From: CAYVFC01 sp964450715
Lineage (GTDB): Bacteria; Myxococcota_A; Polyangia; Polyangiales; JAFGIB01
Length of the DNA: 38,019 nt
Direction: 5' to 3'
Assembly (NCBI GenBank): GCA_964450715.1
Contig: CAYVFC010000078.1
Span: 1 to 38,019 of the forward strand
Positions 15,343 to 23,426 of this stretch are shown one piece after another (the stretch's first letter is position 1; every line of letters begins with the position of its first letter). Position numbers and translations under genes: made by a program. The notes under the pieces are model-generated. The model was not told the DNA's origin and ran no database searches. It was given only the letters and a program-made list of their open reading frames with translations.

Positions 15343-16422
15343 TCAAGCAGCCGGCCGACGGCACTCGAACAGGTTGTGGGAAATGCCGACGCCGTCTACG
15401 CGTTTGACAACCTCCAAACCGGCATCTTTAACGAACCCTTCGATATCGGTCGCCTTGTACATCCGGCTGTTGCCGTTGGCGAGACAGGTGAAGTAAAGAG
15501 AAACGGCCACCAGGCTATAGCTCGATGCATCGTACTCCTGTTGATCCCAGCAGGTGTCTAGAATATACAATCTGCTGTCTTCCTCCATCGCTTCTGCAGC
15601 TCGTCGAACAAGAGACGTCGCGTCCGATTCGCTGAAGCATACGAGGAATTGACTCATCCACAAGACATCGAAGCCCCTGGGAAATGGTTGAGAGTGATCG
15701 AGCAGGTCCATCGCTTGCGTGCTCACCCGATCCGTAACGCCGGCCTCCGCCGAGTTGGCTTCGGCCTGTGCGGTCAGGTTGGGAAGGTCTAGAATCGTCA
15801 CCTTGACCCGTTTGGAATACTTTACACATCGAATCGCCCACCTTCCCGTGTTGCCGCCGATATCCAGAAGCCGCTCGGGGTCGCTTGCGAACACGATGGG
15901 AAGGGCGGACGGAAACGCCGAATCCGAGTAGAAATGGTCGAAAGCGAACCAGCTTCTACGCGCGCGCTCCGGCAACAGCGTTAGACCTTCGTAGATGGTC
16001 TTCCAATCGCCGAAAACCTTCAGTCCGGCGGGCTTTCCTTCTTCGATTGACTCTTCCAGATACCGTAGGGCTTTGTAACAGCAGTCGTTTACGAAGTCCA
16101 TGTTCACCCGGGTCATCGGATCCCGGAGAATGAAAAAGCCCGTCTTCGTCAACCTGTATCGATCGTTTTCGCAGTGAACCAGGCCGATACCTAGACCGGC
16201 CTCGAGCAGAACGCGGACTCCATACCGCGAAATGTCGACCTTCTCGACGATTTCATCAAAGCCAACGCCCTTGCTTCCCGCCCGGCGAACGACCTGTAGA
16301 ATCCCCTTGTCGCGCAGCAACCGCGCCGCTTGAAAGGCGATCGGGGCAAAAGCGATTCGTTGGGCCTCGAAGCTTGCCTCGACGGTCGATCGTGCGGTTT
16401 TCGAGTCAGCGAACTTGCTCAT
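15343..16422 (-). CDS. SAM-dependent O-methyltransferase of the aryl polyene locus (ApeB-like)
   Basis: A 359-residue methyltransferase with an N-terminal winged-helix dimerisation domain (about 1-100) and a C-terminal Rossmann domain. The SAM-binding motif I is LLDIGGNTGRWAI (residues 185-197), followed by the acidic strand end VTILDLPNL. The layout is that of O-methyltransferases of the acetylserotonin/caffeate type. Aryl polyene clusters commonly carry one such enzyme, which methylates the aromatic head. The ATG at 16422 has GAGAGGGA close upstream. It is 43 bases downstream of the ammonia-lyase gene and likely in one transcript with it. The exact methylated position is not readable. Confidence 0.87.
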   Translation of the reverse strand: MSKFADSKTARSTVEASFEAQRIAFAPIAFQAARLLRDKGILQVVRRAGSKGVGFDEIVEKVDISRYGVRVLLEAGLGIGLVHCENDRYRLTKTGFFILRDPMTRVNMDFVNDCCYKALRYLEESIEEGKPAGLKVFGDWKTIYEGLTLLPERARRSWFAFDHFYSDSAFPSALPIVFASDPERLLDIGGNTGRWAIRCVKYSKRVKVTILDLPNLTAQAEANSAEAGVTDRVSTQAMDLLDHSQPFPRGFDVLWMSQFLVCFSESDATSLVRRAAEAMEEDSRLYILDTCWDQQEYDASSYSLVAVSLYFTCLANGNSRMYKATDIEGFVKDAGLEVVKRVDGVGISHNLFECRRPAA

Positions 16423-16465
16423 CGTCCCTCTCGCGCTCTTTTCGGGACCCGATCGGCAGGTGCTC

Positions 16466-18091
16466 TCAGGGAAAGTCTATCTCGCCGATCGGCAGCCGAT
16501 TCGATCGTAGCATCTCTAGTACGATATCTATATCCGTATCCATTCTTCGGTCGCCTTCGTTCATGCTCACCTTCTCGCGCACCGCCTCGTGCAAAGCGAG
16601 GGTCCGTCTATGGCAATTGGAGCGATTCCTCAGGTCGGCCGCCTGACACAGACTTATAAGAGAGATAGAAGCCACGGTTTCTGCCAGTTCGATTACCCGC
16701 GCGCAGTCGCGTGCCGCTATTGTCCCCATACTGACCTTGTCTTGGTTGTGGTTTTCTGTACTGCGACTGAAAACCGAGGCGGGCATGGTTGTCTTCAGCG
16801 CTTCGGCCGTTAGAGCCGAGGATGTGATCTGCATGGCCTTGAAGCCGAAATGCGCGGCTTCGTCACCGGGCGGCGCTCCCACGAGATCCGCCGGTAGACC
16901 GGCGTTGGTGGCGGGATTGCATGCGAGGATCAGTTGCCGGTCCAGAAGGTCCGCGATATTCGCTACCGCGGTCTTGAGGCTGTCCATGACAAAACAGACG
17001 TGACCGCCGTAGAAGTTGCCGCCGACCAGAACCTGTTCGCTGACCGGATCCAAAATCGGATTGTCGTTGACGCTATTGAGCTCGTTCTCCAGGATCTCAC
17101 GGGCGAGCGGCAATAAATCGAGCAACACGCCGATCACGTGAGGAGCACAGCGGACGGAATAGAAATCCTGTAGACGTGCCGAAGTAGCCGCCGATGAGGT
17201 GTCGTATTCGGTATCGTCGCGGATCCATCGCGCGCAAATCCGCTGACCGGGATGCGGTTTCAATTCGAAAATACGGTCGTTGAAATGGTCTTTTACTCCG
17301 AACAAAACGTCGCTGGTCATGGCGGTCAACGCGGCAGCGAAACGAGCCAGTCGGCGCGCGCCCGCGTAGGCGAGACAACCCAGCGCGGTCATCACGCTGG
17401 TGCCGTTCATTAATGCGAGGCTCTCTTTGGGTTCCAGAGAAATCGGACTCAGCCCGGCGCGTTTCAGGGCGTCGGCCGTTTTCAGGCGTTCACCGCCGAA
17501 ATACGCCTCGCGCTCTCCCATCAAAGTCGCTACGAGGTAGGATAGTGGTGTGAGATCGCCACTGGCACCGACAGATCCCTCCTCCGGAATACACGGGATC
17601 ACGCGGCGATTAATTAGCTCGCATAATCCTTCCAATACGCTCATTCGTACGCCGGAATACCCGCGAGAAATGCAGGCCAGTCGCGCTAGAACCACACCGG
17701 CGCCCTCGGTCTCCGACAATTCGCGGCCGGTACCGCAGCCGTGAAAACGCATCAGGTTGACCGGCAGTTGGGAAATCAGCTCCGGTGGAACAGAAACGTT
17801 ACAGGAGGCGCCAAACCCGGTGTTGACTCCATATATGGGTCTTCCGTTTCGTAGCGCTCTCTTTAGAACCTCGACGCTGGCAGCTACTCGCTTTTGGTAC
17901 CCGGAAGACTGGTCGAGCGTTACCTGTAAACTCCCTTGAGCCACGGAGACGAATTGGGATAACGAAACCGGGCTTTCGCCCAGTACTACCTTGGAAGAAC
18001 CGCCCTCGTTCATGTTTTCTTTCAGAAAAATGCCCATGTACATACCACGTAAGGTTCTTGAGAGCCTGTTAAAATTTTCAACTGCCTTCAT
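16466..18091 (-). CDS. Aromatic amino acid ammonia-lyase (probably tyrosine, MIO type)
   Basis: A protein of up to 541 residues of the HAL/PAL/TAL family that removes ammonia from an amino acid with a self-made MIO cofactor. The MIO tripeptide lies in GSVGASGDLTPLS (Ala176-Ser177-Gly178), the catalytic Tyr in YGVNTGFG (87-94). The selectivity position reads RFHGCG (115-120), with Phe-His rather than the Ser-His of histidine lyases. In flexirubin-type loci this gene supplies 4-coumarate from tyrosine, which fits here. The start is uncertain. Methionines at 17, 19 and 27 (18043, 18037, 18013) are alternatives, and none has a strong ribosome site. The conserved fold begins near residue 34. A histidine lyase is the less likely alternative. 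Confidence 0.88.
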   Translation of the reverse strand: MKAVENFNRLSRTLRGMYMGIFLKENMNEGGSSKVVLGESPVSLSQFVSVAQGSLQVTLDQSSGYQKRVAASVEVLKRALRNGRPIYGVNTGFGASCNVSVPPELISQLPVNLMRFHGCGTGRELSETEGAGVVLARLACISRGYSGVRMSVLEGLCELINRRVIPCIPEEGSVGASGDLTPLSYLVATLMGEREAYFGGERLKTADALKRAGLSPISLEPKESLALMNGTSVMTALGCLAYAGARRLARFAAALTAMTSDVLFGVKDHFNDRIFELKPHPGQRICARWIRDDTEYDTSSAATSARLQDFYSVRCAPHVIGVLLDLLPLAREILENELNSVNDNPILDPVSEQVLVGGNFYGGHVCFVMDSLKTAVANIADLLDRQLILACNPATNAGLPADLVGAPPGDEAAHFGFKAMQITSSALTAEALKTTMPASVFSRSTENHNQDKVSMGTIAARDCARVIELAETVASISLISLCQAADLRNRSNCHRRTLALHEAVREKVSMNEGDRRMDTDIDIVLEMLRSNRLPIGEIDFP

Positions 18092-18470
18092 CGGCGTTCG
18101 GTGTTAGGCGTTCGGTATTTGGCCTGAAGCGGGATCACGGCCCAGCCGGGGCGACCGGCTACGGGCACGTCCCAACCAGAACGTGTACCCGCGCCCGGTT
18201 GCGCGAATTCGGCTGCGGTGAAGCTTGAAAAAGGCCGAAAACAGTGGGAAATTCGTCCCGTCAAAGCGGTCGCCCGGGGCGGACCGAAAAGAGTTGAAAA
18301 ATGCTCATGAATAGGGGAGATGGTCCGGACGTGTAAGAACCAGGGTAGAAGCGGCGGAATCCGGCTCCAACCGCGAGGGCCGAGGAACAGCCCCGGGTTA
18401 TGGCTCACTGCCTGCTGCGGTCGAAAAGGGAAGGCGAGCGATAGGACGGCGCCGCAGAGCGAGGTGGTCG
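18092..18470. promoter_or_regulatory. Divergent control region of the aryl polyene locus, with hairpins
   Basis: This 379-base gap separates the leftward ammonia-lyase gene from the rightward export/assembly operon. Next to the lyase start is a short direct repeat (ggcgttcggt at 18093-18102 and 18107-18116). Three successive GC-rich hairpins lie at 18144-18205 and are listed separately. A self-complementary GTCCGGAC lies at 18323-18330. On the minus strand TTGACG is visible as a possible -35 near plus-strand 18260, without a clear -10. Promoters for both directions must be here, but I cannot place them firmly. An open frame of 106 codons on the minus strand is not credible as a gene. Confidence 0.45.
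18144..18205. ncRNA. Candidate structured RNA: three tandem hairpins
   Basis: AGCCGG/CCGGCT (18144-18149 with 18155-18160, loop of 5), GGG-CACGT/ACGTG-ta-CCC (18163-18170 with 18181-18190, loop of 10) and CGCGC/GCGCG (18190-18194 with 18201-18205, loop of 6) follow one another closely. Three stems in 62 bases of non-coding DNA suggest a folded leader, a small RNA or the end of a decayed element. It is not a riboswitch class I recognise. Confidence 0.3.
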
Positions 18471-18878
18471 ATGGTTAAGCGACTTCGAATATATGGAGTT
18501 TTATTCGTCGTTTTTACCTGCCTGGTACTTTCCGGGGGATGCGTAACGGCGATGTTGACTAGCCCGATGGAAATGCTGCTGTATCCGTATTCGTATCCCG
18601 TCTCTTTAGGCCGAATCGAGAAGGCAATCGAAGAGGCCTTGCTGGAACGCGGGTGGGCAATCGATGGACGGGGAGCAGGCCAAATCGTCGCGACGCTAAA
18701 AGTGAGAAGCCACGTGGTTAGAGTTCGCTTTCTATATGATACGAGAAAGATAAGGGTGTTTTATATCGATAGTAAGAATATGCAATACGACGGCCAGGTA
18801 ATACACAAGAAATACCACATATGGATCGAGTTACTATTCAAGAGTATAAGGAATAACCTGGCTAGCGGTCCACGATAA
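18471..18878 (+). CDS. Small predicted lipoprotein, first gene of the aryl polyene operon
   Basis: A 135-residue protein with a lipoprotein-type signal (hydrophobic residues 7-20, then SGGC with Cys24). The Ser at -3 is unusual for a lipobox, which weakens but does not remove the assignment. The mature domain has the pattern of a common small envelope lipoprotein family: IEKAIEEALLERGWAI, then paired strands and YHIWIELLFKSIRNNL. The ATG at 18471 has GAGGTGG seven bases upstream. Lipoproteins of this size also occur in other aryl polyene loci. A role in envelope placement of the pigment is inferred from position. Confidence 0.72.
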   Translation: MVKRLRIYGVLFVVFTCLVLSGGCVTAMLTSPMEMLLYPYSYPVSLGRIEKAIEEALLERGWAIDGRGAGQIVATLKVRSHVVRVRFLYDTRKIRVFYIDSKNMQYDGQVIHKKYHIWIELLFKSIRNNLASGPR

Positions 18879-18900
18879 CGGTATTTGTAGCGGGTTCGGT

Positions 18901-19674
18901 ATGAAGGCGATATCTTTTTTAATAGGGGTTTCTTTTCTACTCTCGAGTGAGATCGCATACGCGCAATCGAGTCCGGAAACGGAATCTTCCGGTTCGGAGC
19001 CCCAACCCGCGGGCGTCGAATCCGAACCGGTTGTCGATACGAGCGAAGGGGAAATCGAGGAGACCGGTACGCCGGCGGCTACGGAAGAGACCCGGCAACC
19101 CGAGGCGGAGGCTGCGGTTTCGGAGCAAACCACCGGCGCCGAGCAACCCGCGAAACCGGACGTGGCTGCTGCCGCTACTACCTCTGCGGTTCCTTCTACC
19201 GGCGATGCATACGGCGGTGCGTATCGATTGCAGATGTTAATGAAGGAGTTGAACGACGTCGAAAGTGCACGCGCGAAGACGAGCCTTGGAGGGCCCATCG
19301 CTATTACGGTTATCGGCGGAGTGGCGTTATCCACCGGGGCATCGTTGGTGTTAATATCGATGCTGCAGAGCTCGGTTTGCCAAGAGGACTACTACTACGA
19401 TTGCGGCTCGTACGGTTGCGAACCGTCGTCGAGTAGTTCGAGTTGCGGCGAATCAGGTCCCTTAGGAGTGGTGGGGGGCGTGGTGGCATTGACGGGCGCC
19501 TTAACCCTTACCGGTGGTATTATATGGATCGTTTCGCGGGCAAAAGAGCGCGGTCGATTAGGGCGTCGTCTGAAACAACTGAGAAGGGAGATCGACTATC
19601 AGGCGCAATGGAACTACGATTACCGGCACCGCAGGATAAACGGTATGCGATTCGTCCTCGATCTTCCTTTTTGA
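18901..19674 (+). CDS. Secreted/membrane protein with Cys-Tyr-Ser insert, unknown
   Basis: A 257-residue protein with a signal peptide (cleavage near AYA-QSS), an acidic Glu/Pro/Ala/Thr linker (about 23-100), a short helix (MLMKELNDVESARAK), and two Gly-rich membrane segments (about 131-156 and 186-208). Between these lies a compact Cys/Tyr/Ser-rich loop (about 160-183, with four Cys) that looks disulfide-bonded. A basic C-terminal region (RGRLGRRLKQLRRE) follows. No family is recognised. Its place between the first lipoprotein and the acyl carrier genes makes it a likely part of the pigment machinery, not a core enzyme. The ribosome site is weak. Confidence 0.65.
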   Translation: MKAISFLIGVSFLLSSEIAYAQSSPETESSGSEPQPAGVESEPVVDTSEGEIEETGTPAATEETRQPEAEAAVSEQTTGAEQPAKPDVAAAATTSAVPSTGDAYGGAYRLQMLMKELNDVESARAKTSLGGPIAITVIGGVALSTGASLVLISMLQSSVCQEDYYYDCGSYGCEPSSSSSSCGESGPLGVVGGVVALTGALTLTGGIIWIVSRAKERGRLGRRLKQLRREIDYQAQWNYDYRHRRINGMRFVLDLPF

Positions 19675-19762
19675 CGGATGGATGCCGATTTTTGCGCTTC
19701 AACAAGTCATCGAACGCCGAACGAGAGCGGATCGAGCCGGGGGGAAGACGGAACTAGTCGAG

Positions 19763-20035
19763 ATGGAAGAACTAAAAAAAGAGATCAAGGAACTTATAGT
19801 AGAAGCGCTCGTGCTCGAAGATGTCTCCCCCGAAGAAATCGATTCCGACGAGCCGATTTTCGAGGAAGGACTGGGTTTGGATTCAATAGACGCTCTCGAG
19901 TTGGCCATGGCTATAGAAGAGCGCTACGGTGTAGCGTTTGATGCGGAGGACGAGAATAATCGGATAATATTCGCGTCAGTGACGAATTTGGCCCGGCATA
20001 TCGCCGCCCACCGTACGGATGTAGCAAGAGGTTAG
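19763..20035 (+). CDS. Acyl carrier protein, ApeE/ApeF type (1)
   Basis: A 90-residue acyl carrier protein. The phosphopantetheine site is the Ser in GLGLDSIDALEL (about residues 37-48), preceded by acidic helix 1 (EELKKEIKELIVEAL). The fold covers residues about 2-82. The frame is open further upstream to 19682, but the ATG at 19763 gives the normal length. Two adjacent carrier proteins are a hallmark of aryl polyene loci, where they hold the starter and the growing chain. It is followed after two bases by the second carrier protein gene. Confidence 0.92.
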   Translation: MEELKKEIKELIVEALVLEDVSPEEIDSDEPIFEEGLGLDSIDALELAMAIEERYGVAFDAEDENNRIIFASVTNLARHIAAHRTDVARG

Positions 20036-20037
20036 CG

Positions 20038-20289
20038 ATGACCAAGGAAGAGATACTCGAAGGTTTGCGAGACATGATGGTCGAACTATTCGAGTTCGAG
20101 AGAGACGAAATCCAACTAGAAGCGCATGTGGTGAACGATCTGGACCTCGATAGCATTGACGCGATCGACATGGCCGTACGGCTTCAGGACATCGTAGGGC
20201 GAAAGATCGAGGAAACCGAGTTGAAATCTATACAGACGGTTTCGGACATCGTTGACTTCGTTTACGAGTTATTGGCAGAGAAGCGATAG
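20038..20289 (+). CDS. Acyl carrier protein, ApeE/ApeF type (2)
   Basis: An 83-residue acyl carrier protein with the phosphopantetheine Ser in NDLDLDSIDAIDMAV (about residues 34-48). The ATG at 20038 has AAGAGGT upstream, overlapping the end of the first carrier gene. The two carriers differ clearly in sequence, so they are likely to have different jobs (starter loading versus chain elongation). Which is which cannot be told from the sequence. Confidence 0.93.
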   Translation: MTKEEILEGLRDMMVELFEFERDEIQLEAHVVNDLDLDSIDAIDMAVRLQDIVGRKIEETELKSIQTVSDIVDFVYELLAEKR

Positions 20290-20303
20290 GTCGTATCCTG
20301 CAA

Positions 20304-20963
20304 ATGGAGAGGACCGAGAAACAAAGCCGGTATGCCGGCTGGATAGGGGCAATTGTACAGGCCACTGCCGTACTCGTGGTCGTTTTATACCCGGCAGCGG
20401 TCTACTACGGACTCATTCATTTCAGCATTAGAAAGGTAGCGCTGCTACTATTTTTAGTCTTTTTACTCAGCACCGCGTTCCGAGTTGGAGCGGTCCGAAA
20501 AGATAGAAAGTTGGTACAGAGGTCGGTAGGTATGTTACTGGGGGTCGCGATCTTGCTCGTATCGGCATCGATTTTCCAGCAACCCGGTTTCGTGTTGGCG
20601 TTGCCGGTTCTTATCAACGCGGTTCTGTTCGTGGGGTTTGCCGGTTCGTTACGCGGCGAGGTTTCGCTAATAGAGCGTTTTGCCCGTATGCAGCAAGAAA
20701 ACCTGAGCGAAGAGGAGCTGCGCTACTGCCGCCGGCTGACGGTTATATGGAGCGGCTTTTTCCTCTTCAACGGAGGCGTCGCGCTGTTGCTGTCGGTCTG
20801 GGGGCCCTTTTCCTGGTGGGCCTTGTACAACGGGCTGATCGCGTACCTTCTTATCGGATTGTTGGGGGGTATCGAGTACGTCTACCGAAAACACCGGTTT
20901 CGTCGCTTCGGATCTGGACTGCACGATCGAATAATCCGCTTTCTTCTACCGGCGAGAATGTAA
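20304..20963 (+). CDS. Polytopic membrane protein of aryl polyene loci (ApeG-like, COG4648 type)
   Basis: A 219-residue integral membrane protein with about six hydrophobic segments (roughly 13-32, 42-58, 74-90, 95-112, 145-163, 169-188). A cytosolic loop with SLIERFARMQQENLSEEELR (about 117-136) and YCRRLTVIWSGFFLFNGGVA resembles a conserved membrane protein family found between the carrier proteins and the AMP-ligase in aryl polyene clusters. Its biochemical role is unknown. It may scaffold the soluble enzymes at the inner membrane. It is 14 bases after the second carrier gene and four bases before the ligase gene. Confidence 0.75.
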   Translation: MERTEKQSRYAGWIGAIVQATAVLVVVLYPAAVYYGLIHFSIRKVALLLFLVFLLSTAFRVGAVRKDRKLVQRSVGMLLGVAILLVSASIFQQPGFVLALPVLINAVLFVGFAGSLRGEVSLIERFARMQQENLSEEELRYCRRLTVIWSGFFLFNGGVALLLSVWGPFSWWALYNGLIAYLLIGLLGGIEYVYRKHRFRRFGSGLHDRIIRFLLPARM

Positions 20964-20967
20964 ACAG

Positions 20968-22692
20968 ATGGCACAGAGCGTTTTCAGGACCGTTAGTAAA
21001 TACGAAGAGGACGCTATCGTTGCCGTTGGCTCTTCCGGATCGAGGACCGCAAGGGAACTGCACGAAGATATCTGCGAAGTAACCGAAGCGTTGCCGGAAG
21101 CGGCGAACGACAGCCAAGTTCTCGTCTTGTGCGAGGATAGATACCATTTCGTCGTAGCGCTCTGGGCAGCGTGGCAGCGGCGCCTATCGGTAGCGTTGCC
21201 GCCGAATGCGAAACCGAACACGATAGAAGACCTGTCGTCCTCGCGTTCCTTCGCCGCCATTCTAAACGACGGGGAAGGCCCGGGATTGGACCTACGGAGC
21301 TGTACGGGTGGAAAGAACGGCCGGCGGGCGCCGTTGCGGGTAATTCCCTCGGCGGAGCGAATCGTCACGCTGTATACATCGGGCAGCACCGGGGAAGCTC
21401 AGATTTGCCGCAAGACAGCCGGGCAGCTACTGGGCGAATCGGAGATGCTGGCGCGGCATTTCGGCGTAGAGCCGGGCGATTGCGTATTATCGACGGTACC
21501 CGACAGGCATATTTACGGCTTGTTGTACGGGGTTTTGTTGCCGTTGAGCGCAGGAGCGCGCTTCGTGCGTGATAGGCCGTTACACGCGGAGACGGTTGCC
21601 GATATCATCAAGCGCTTTAACGTAGATACGCTCATCAGCGTACCCGCCCATCTGCGAGGGTTGCTGAACCTTCCTGAAGGGAGCCTCCCTGTAGCGCGGG
21701 TGTTTTCTTCGGGAGCGCCGATCCCGGAGACGACGGTCGCGAAGCTAAGCGAAAGGTTCAATATAAAAGTAACAGAAGCTTTTGGCTCTTCGGAAACAGG
21801 AGGCATAGCTTATCGGGACGCATTGTCGCGGAAACCGTGGATACCGCTACCGGGCGTAGAAGTCTCTGCTGACGAAGAAGGCAGGTTGCTGGTGGCGTCT
21901 CCGTTTATCGATCAAGAAGGCGGATCGCCCTATCGGTGCCGCGACCGGGTAGAGCTTTTAGGAGAAGGCCGCTTCCATCATATCGGAAGAGAAGACGGCG
22001 TAGTGAAAATCGGAGGATTTCGCATTTCGGAAAAAGAGGTCGAGCGGAGGATACTGGCGCTTCCGGGCGTGGAGGATGCAGCGGTAATATCCGTCAAGGT
22101 AGACGGACTGCGAGGATGGGAAATATGGGCGGCGATAGTCGCTCGCGGATGGGATGACAAGCGTTTGCGCAAATCGCTTCGGGAGTGGCTAGAACCGGTA
22201 GCTCTGCCGAGACGCATTCGTTTCGTATCATCGCTGCCGAGAAGGGCCACGGGGAAGCTCAGTCGGGACGATATCGAGGCGCTGTTCGAGGGAGAAGAAA
22301 CGCGACCGAAGGAGAATTCGCGAGTACTTTCGCTCGATATGCGATCTCACGAAAAGAAGCTGGAAGAGCAGTACGAATGCCACGATTTCGCCGTGTTCGT
22401 TCCCCCGAACCTTCGGTATTTCGACGGGCACTTCGACGGAGATCCGATCCTACCCGGAATCGTACAGGTGAACGAGTTGGTACTGGAGCGCGCGGAGGCC
22501 GTTTGGCCGGATCTCGGCCATTTACAGCGTATTGAAAGGCTGAAGTTCCAGCATCCTATACGTCCCGGCGATTCGATACGCTTGGAACTGCGTAGACGGA
22601 TAGGCTCCATACAGATACGTTTCCGTTTGATGCTCAAAGAGACAGCTTGCGCCAGCGGCGTGCTTTCATTCGCAGAGAAGACAAAGGGATGA
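20968..22692 (+). CDS. Fused AMP-ligase and hotdog dehydratase (ApeH-ApeI)
   Basis: A 574-residue two-domain protein. Residues 1 to about 440 are an adenylate-forming enzyme that activates an aryl acid: TLYTSGSTGEAQ (about 134-145), EAFGSSETGG, GREDGVVKIGGFRISEKEVE and RRATGKLSRDD with the catalytic Lys. From about 455 to the end is a FabZ-like hotdog dehydratase with FDGHFDGDPILPGIVQV (about 482-498; catalytic His) and a downstream Glu in VNELVLERA. In the characterised E. coli pathway these are separate proteins, ApeH (starter loading) and ApeI (dehydratase acting with ApeP). The fusion would place starter loading and dehydration on one chain. The ATG at 20968 directly follows the membrane protein gene. 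The likely substrate, given the lyase, is 4-coumarate. Confidence 0.9.
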   Translation: MAQSVFRTVSKYEEDAIVAVGSSGSRTARELHEDICEVTEALPEAANDSQVLVLCEDRYHFVVALWAAWQRRLSVALPPNAKPNTIEDLSSSRSFAAILNDGEGPGLDLRSCTGGKNGRRAPLRVIPSAERIVTLYTSGSTGEAQICRKTAGQLLGESEMLARHFGVEPGDCVLSTVPDRHIYGLLYGVLLPLSAGARFVRDRPLHAETVADIIKRFNVDTLISVPAHLRGLLNLPEGSLPVARVFSSGAPIPETTVAKLSERFNIKVTEAFGSSETGGIAYRDALSRKPWIPLPGVEVSADEEGRLLVASPFIDQEGGSPYRCRDRVELLGEGRFHHIGREDGVVKIGGFRISEKEVERRILALPGVEDAAVISVKVDGLRGWEIWAAIVARGWDDKRLRKSLREWLEPVALPRRIRFVSSLPRRATGKLSRDDIEALFEGEETRPKENSRVLSLDMRSHEKKLEEQYECHDFAVFVPPNLRYFDGHFDGDPILPGIVQVNELVLERAEAVWPDLGHLQRIERLKFQHPIRPGDSIRLELRRRIGSIQIRFRLMLKETACASGVLSFAEKTKG

Positions 22693-23414
22693 GCTGTTTT
22701 CGACCGTGCATACTGATACCCGTCTACAACAATCCGGCTACCTTACGTACGGTAGTGGAAAGCGCCCGCCGTTACCTGCCTTCCGTGGTAGTGGTAGACG
22801 ACGGAAGCACCGACGAGACGAAAAAAGTCGCTTCGCTGATCGCCGAAGAAGGACTGGCGCGCGTTCACCGCAGGGACAGCAACGGCGGAAAGGGGGCGGC
22901 CGTCAAAATGGGATTCCGCATAGCGGATGAATTGGGGTTCACCCACGCCCTGCAAATGGACGCCGACGGCCAGCACGATTCCGACGATATTCCCCTCTTT
23001 TTACGGGAAGCGGAACAGAATACCGATGCGCTGATACTGGGCCAACCCGTATTCGACGATACCGTTCCCAAGGGACGTTTGTACGGGCGCGAGATTACCA
23101 GGTTTTGGGTCGGTATCGAGACGGGCGGCAAATTCAAGGGCGACGCGCTATGCGGATTCCGCGTCTATCCAATTCGAGCCGCTCTCGAGGCGATCTGCAA
23201 AGCAGATCGAATGGATTTCGACATCGAGATATTGGTGAGGTTGGTTTGGGCGGGGATCCTGCCGGTTTGTTGTCCTACACGGGTCACGTACTTTTCCAAG
23301 GAATCGGGCGGGGTCTCGCATTTTAGATACTTCCGAGACAACTTTAGAATAAGCTGGCTGCATTTTCGTTTGGTTTGTATCGGAATGTTACGTTATTTTC
23401 GCAATGCCCCGTGA
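22689..23414 (+). CDS. GT2 glycosyltransferase (ApeJ N-terminal type)
   Basis: A 241-residue family-2 glycosyltransferase. Landmarks are CILIPVYNNPATLRTVV (residues 7-23), VVVDDGSTDETKKVA (34-48), GGKGAAVKMGF and the metal-binding MDADGQHDSDD. It resembles enzymes that move sugars from polyprenyl phosphate or nucleotide donors. In several aryl polyene loci this domain is fused to an LpxL-like acyltransferase. Here it is alone and the acyltransferase is a separate gene at 35385. It starts at ATG 22689, overlapping the ligase-dehydratase stop (ATGA). It probably glycosylates the polyene or its lipid carrier, and the acceptor is not known. Confidence 0.87.
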   Translation: MSCFRPCILIPVYNNPATLRTVVESARRYLPSVVVVDDGSTDETKKVASLIAEEGLARVHRRDSNGGKGAAVKMGFRIADELGFTHALQMDADGQHDSDDIPLFLREAEQNTDALILGQPVFDDTVPKGRLYGREITRFWVGIETGGKFKGDALCGFRVYPIRAALEAICKADRMDFDIEILVRLVWAGILPVCCPTRVTYFSKESGGVSHFRYFRDNFRISWLHFRLVCIGMLRYFRNAP

Positions 23415-23426
23415 GATAGATTTTCC

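Noticed and set aside
18088..18408. A 106-codon open frame on the minus strand in the divergent region
   Set aside because: Composition is arbitrary, it overlaps hairpins and a direct repeat, it has no convincing ribosome site and no recognisable domain.
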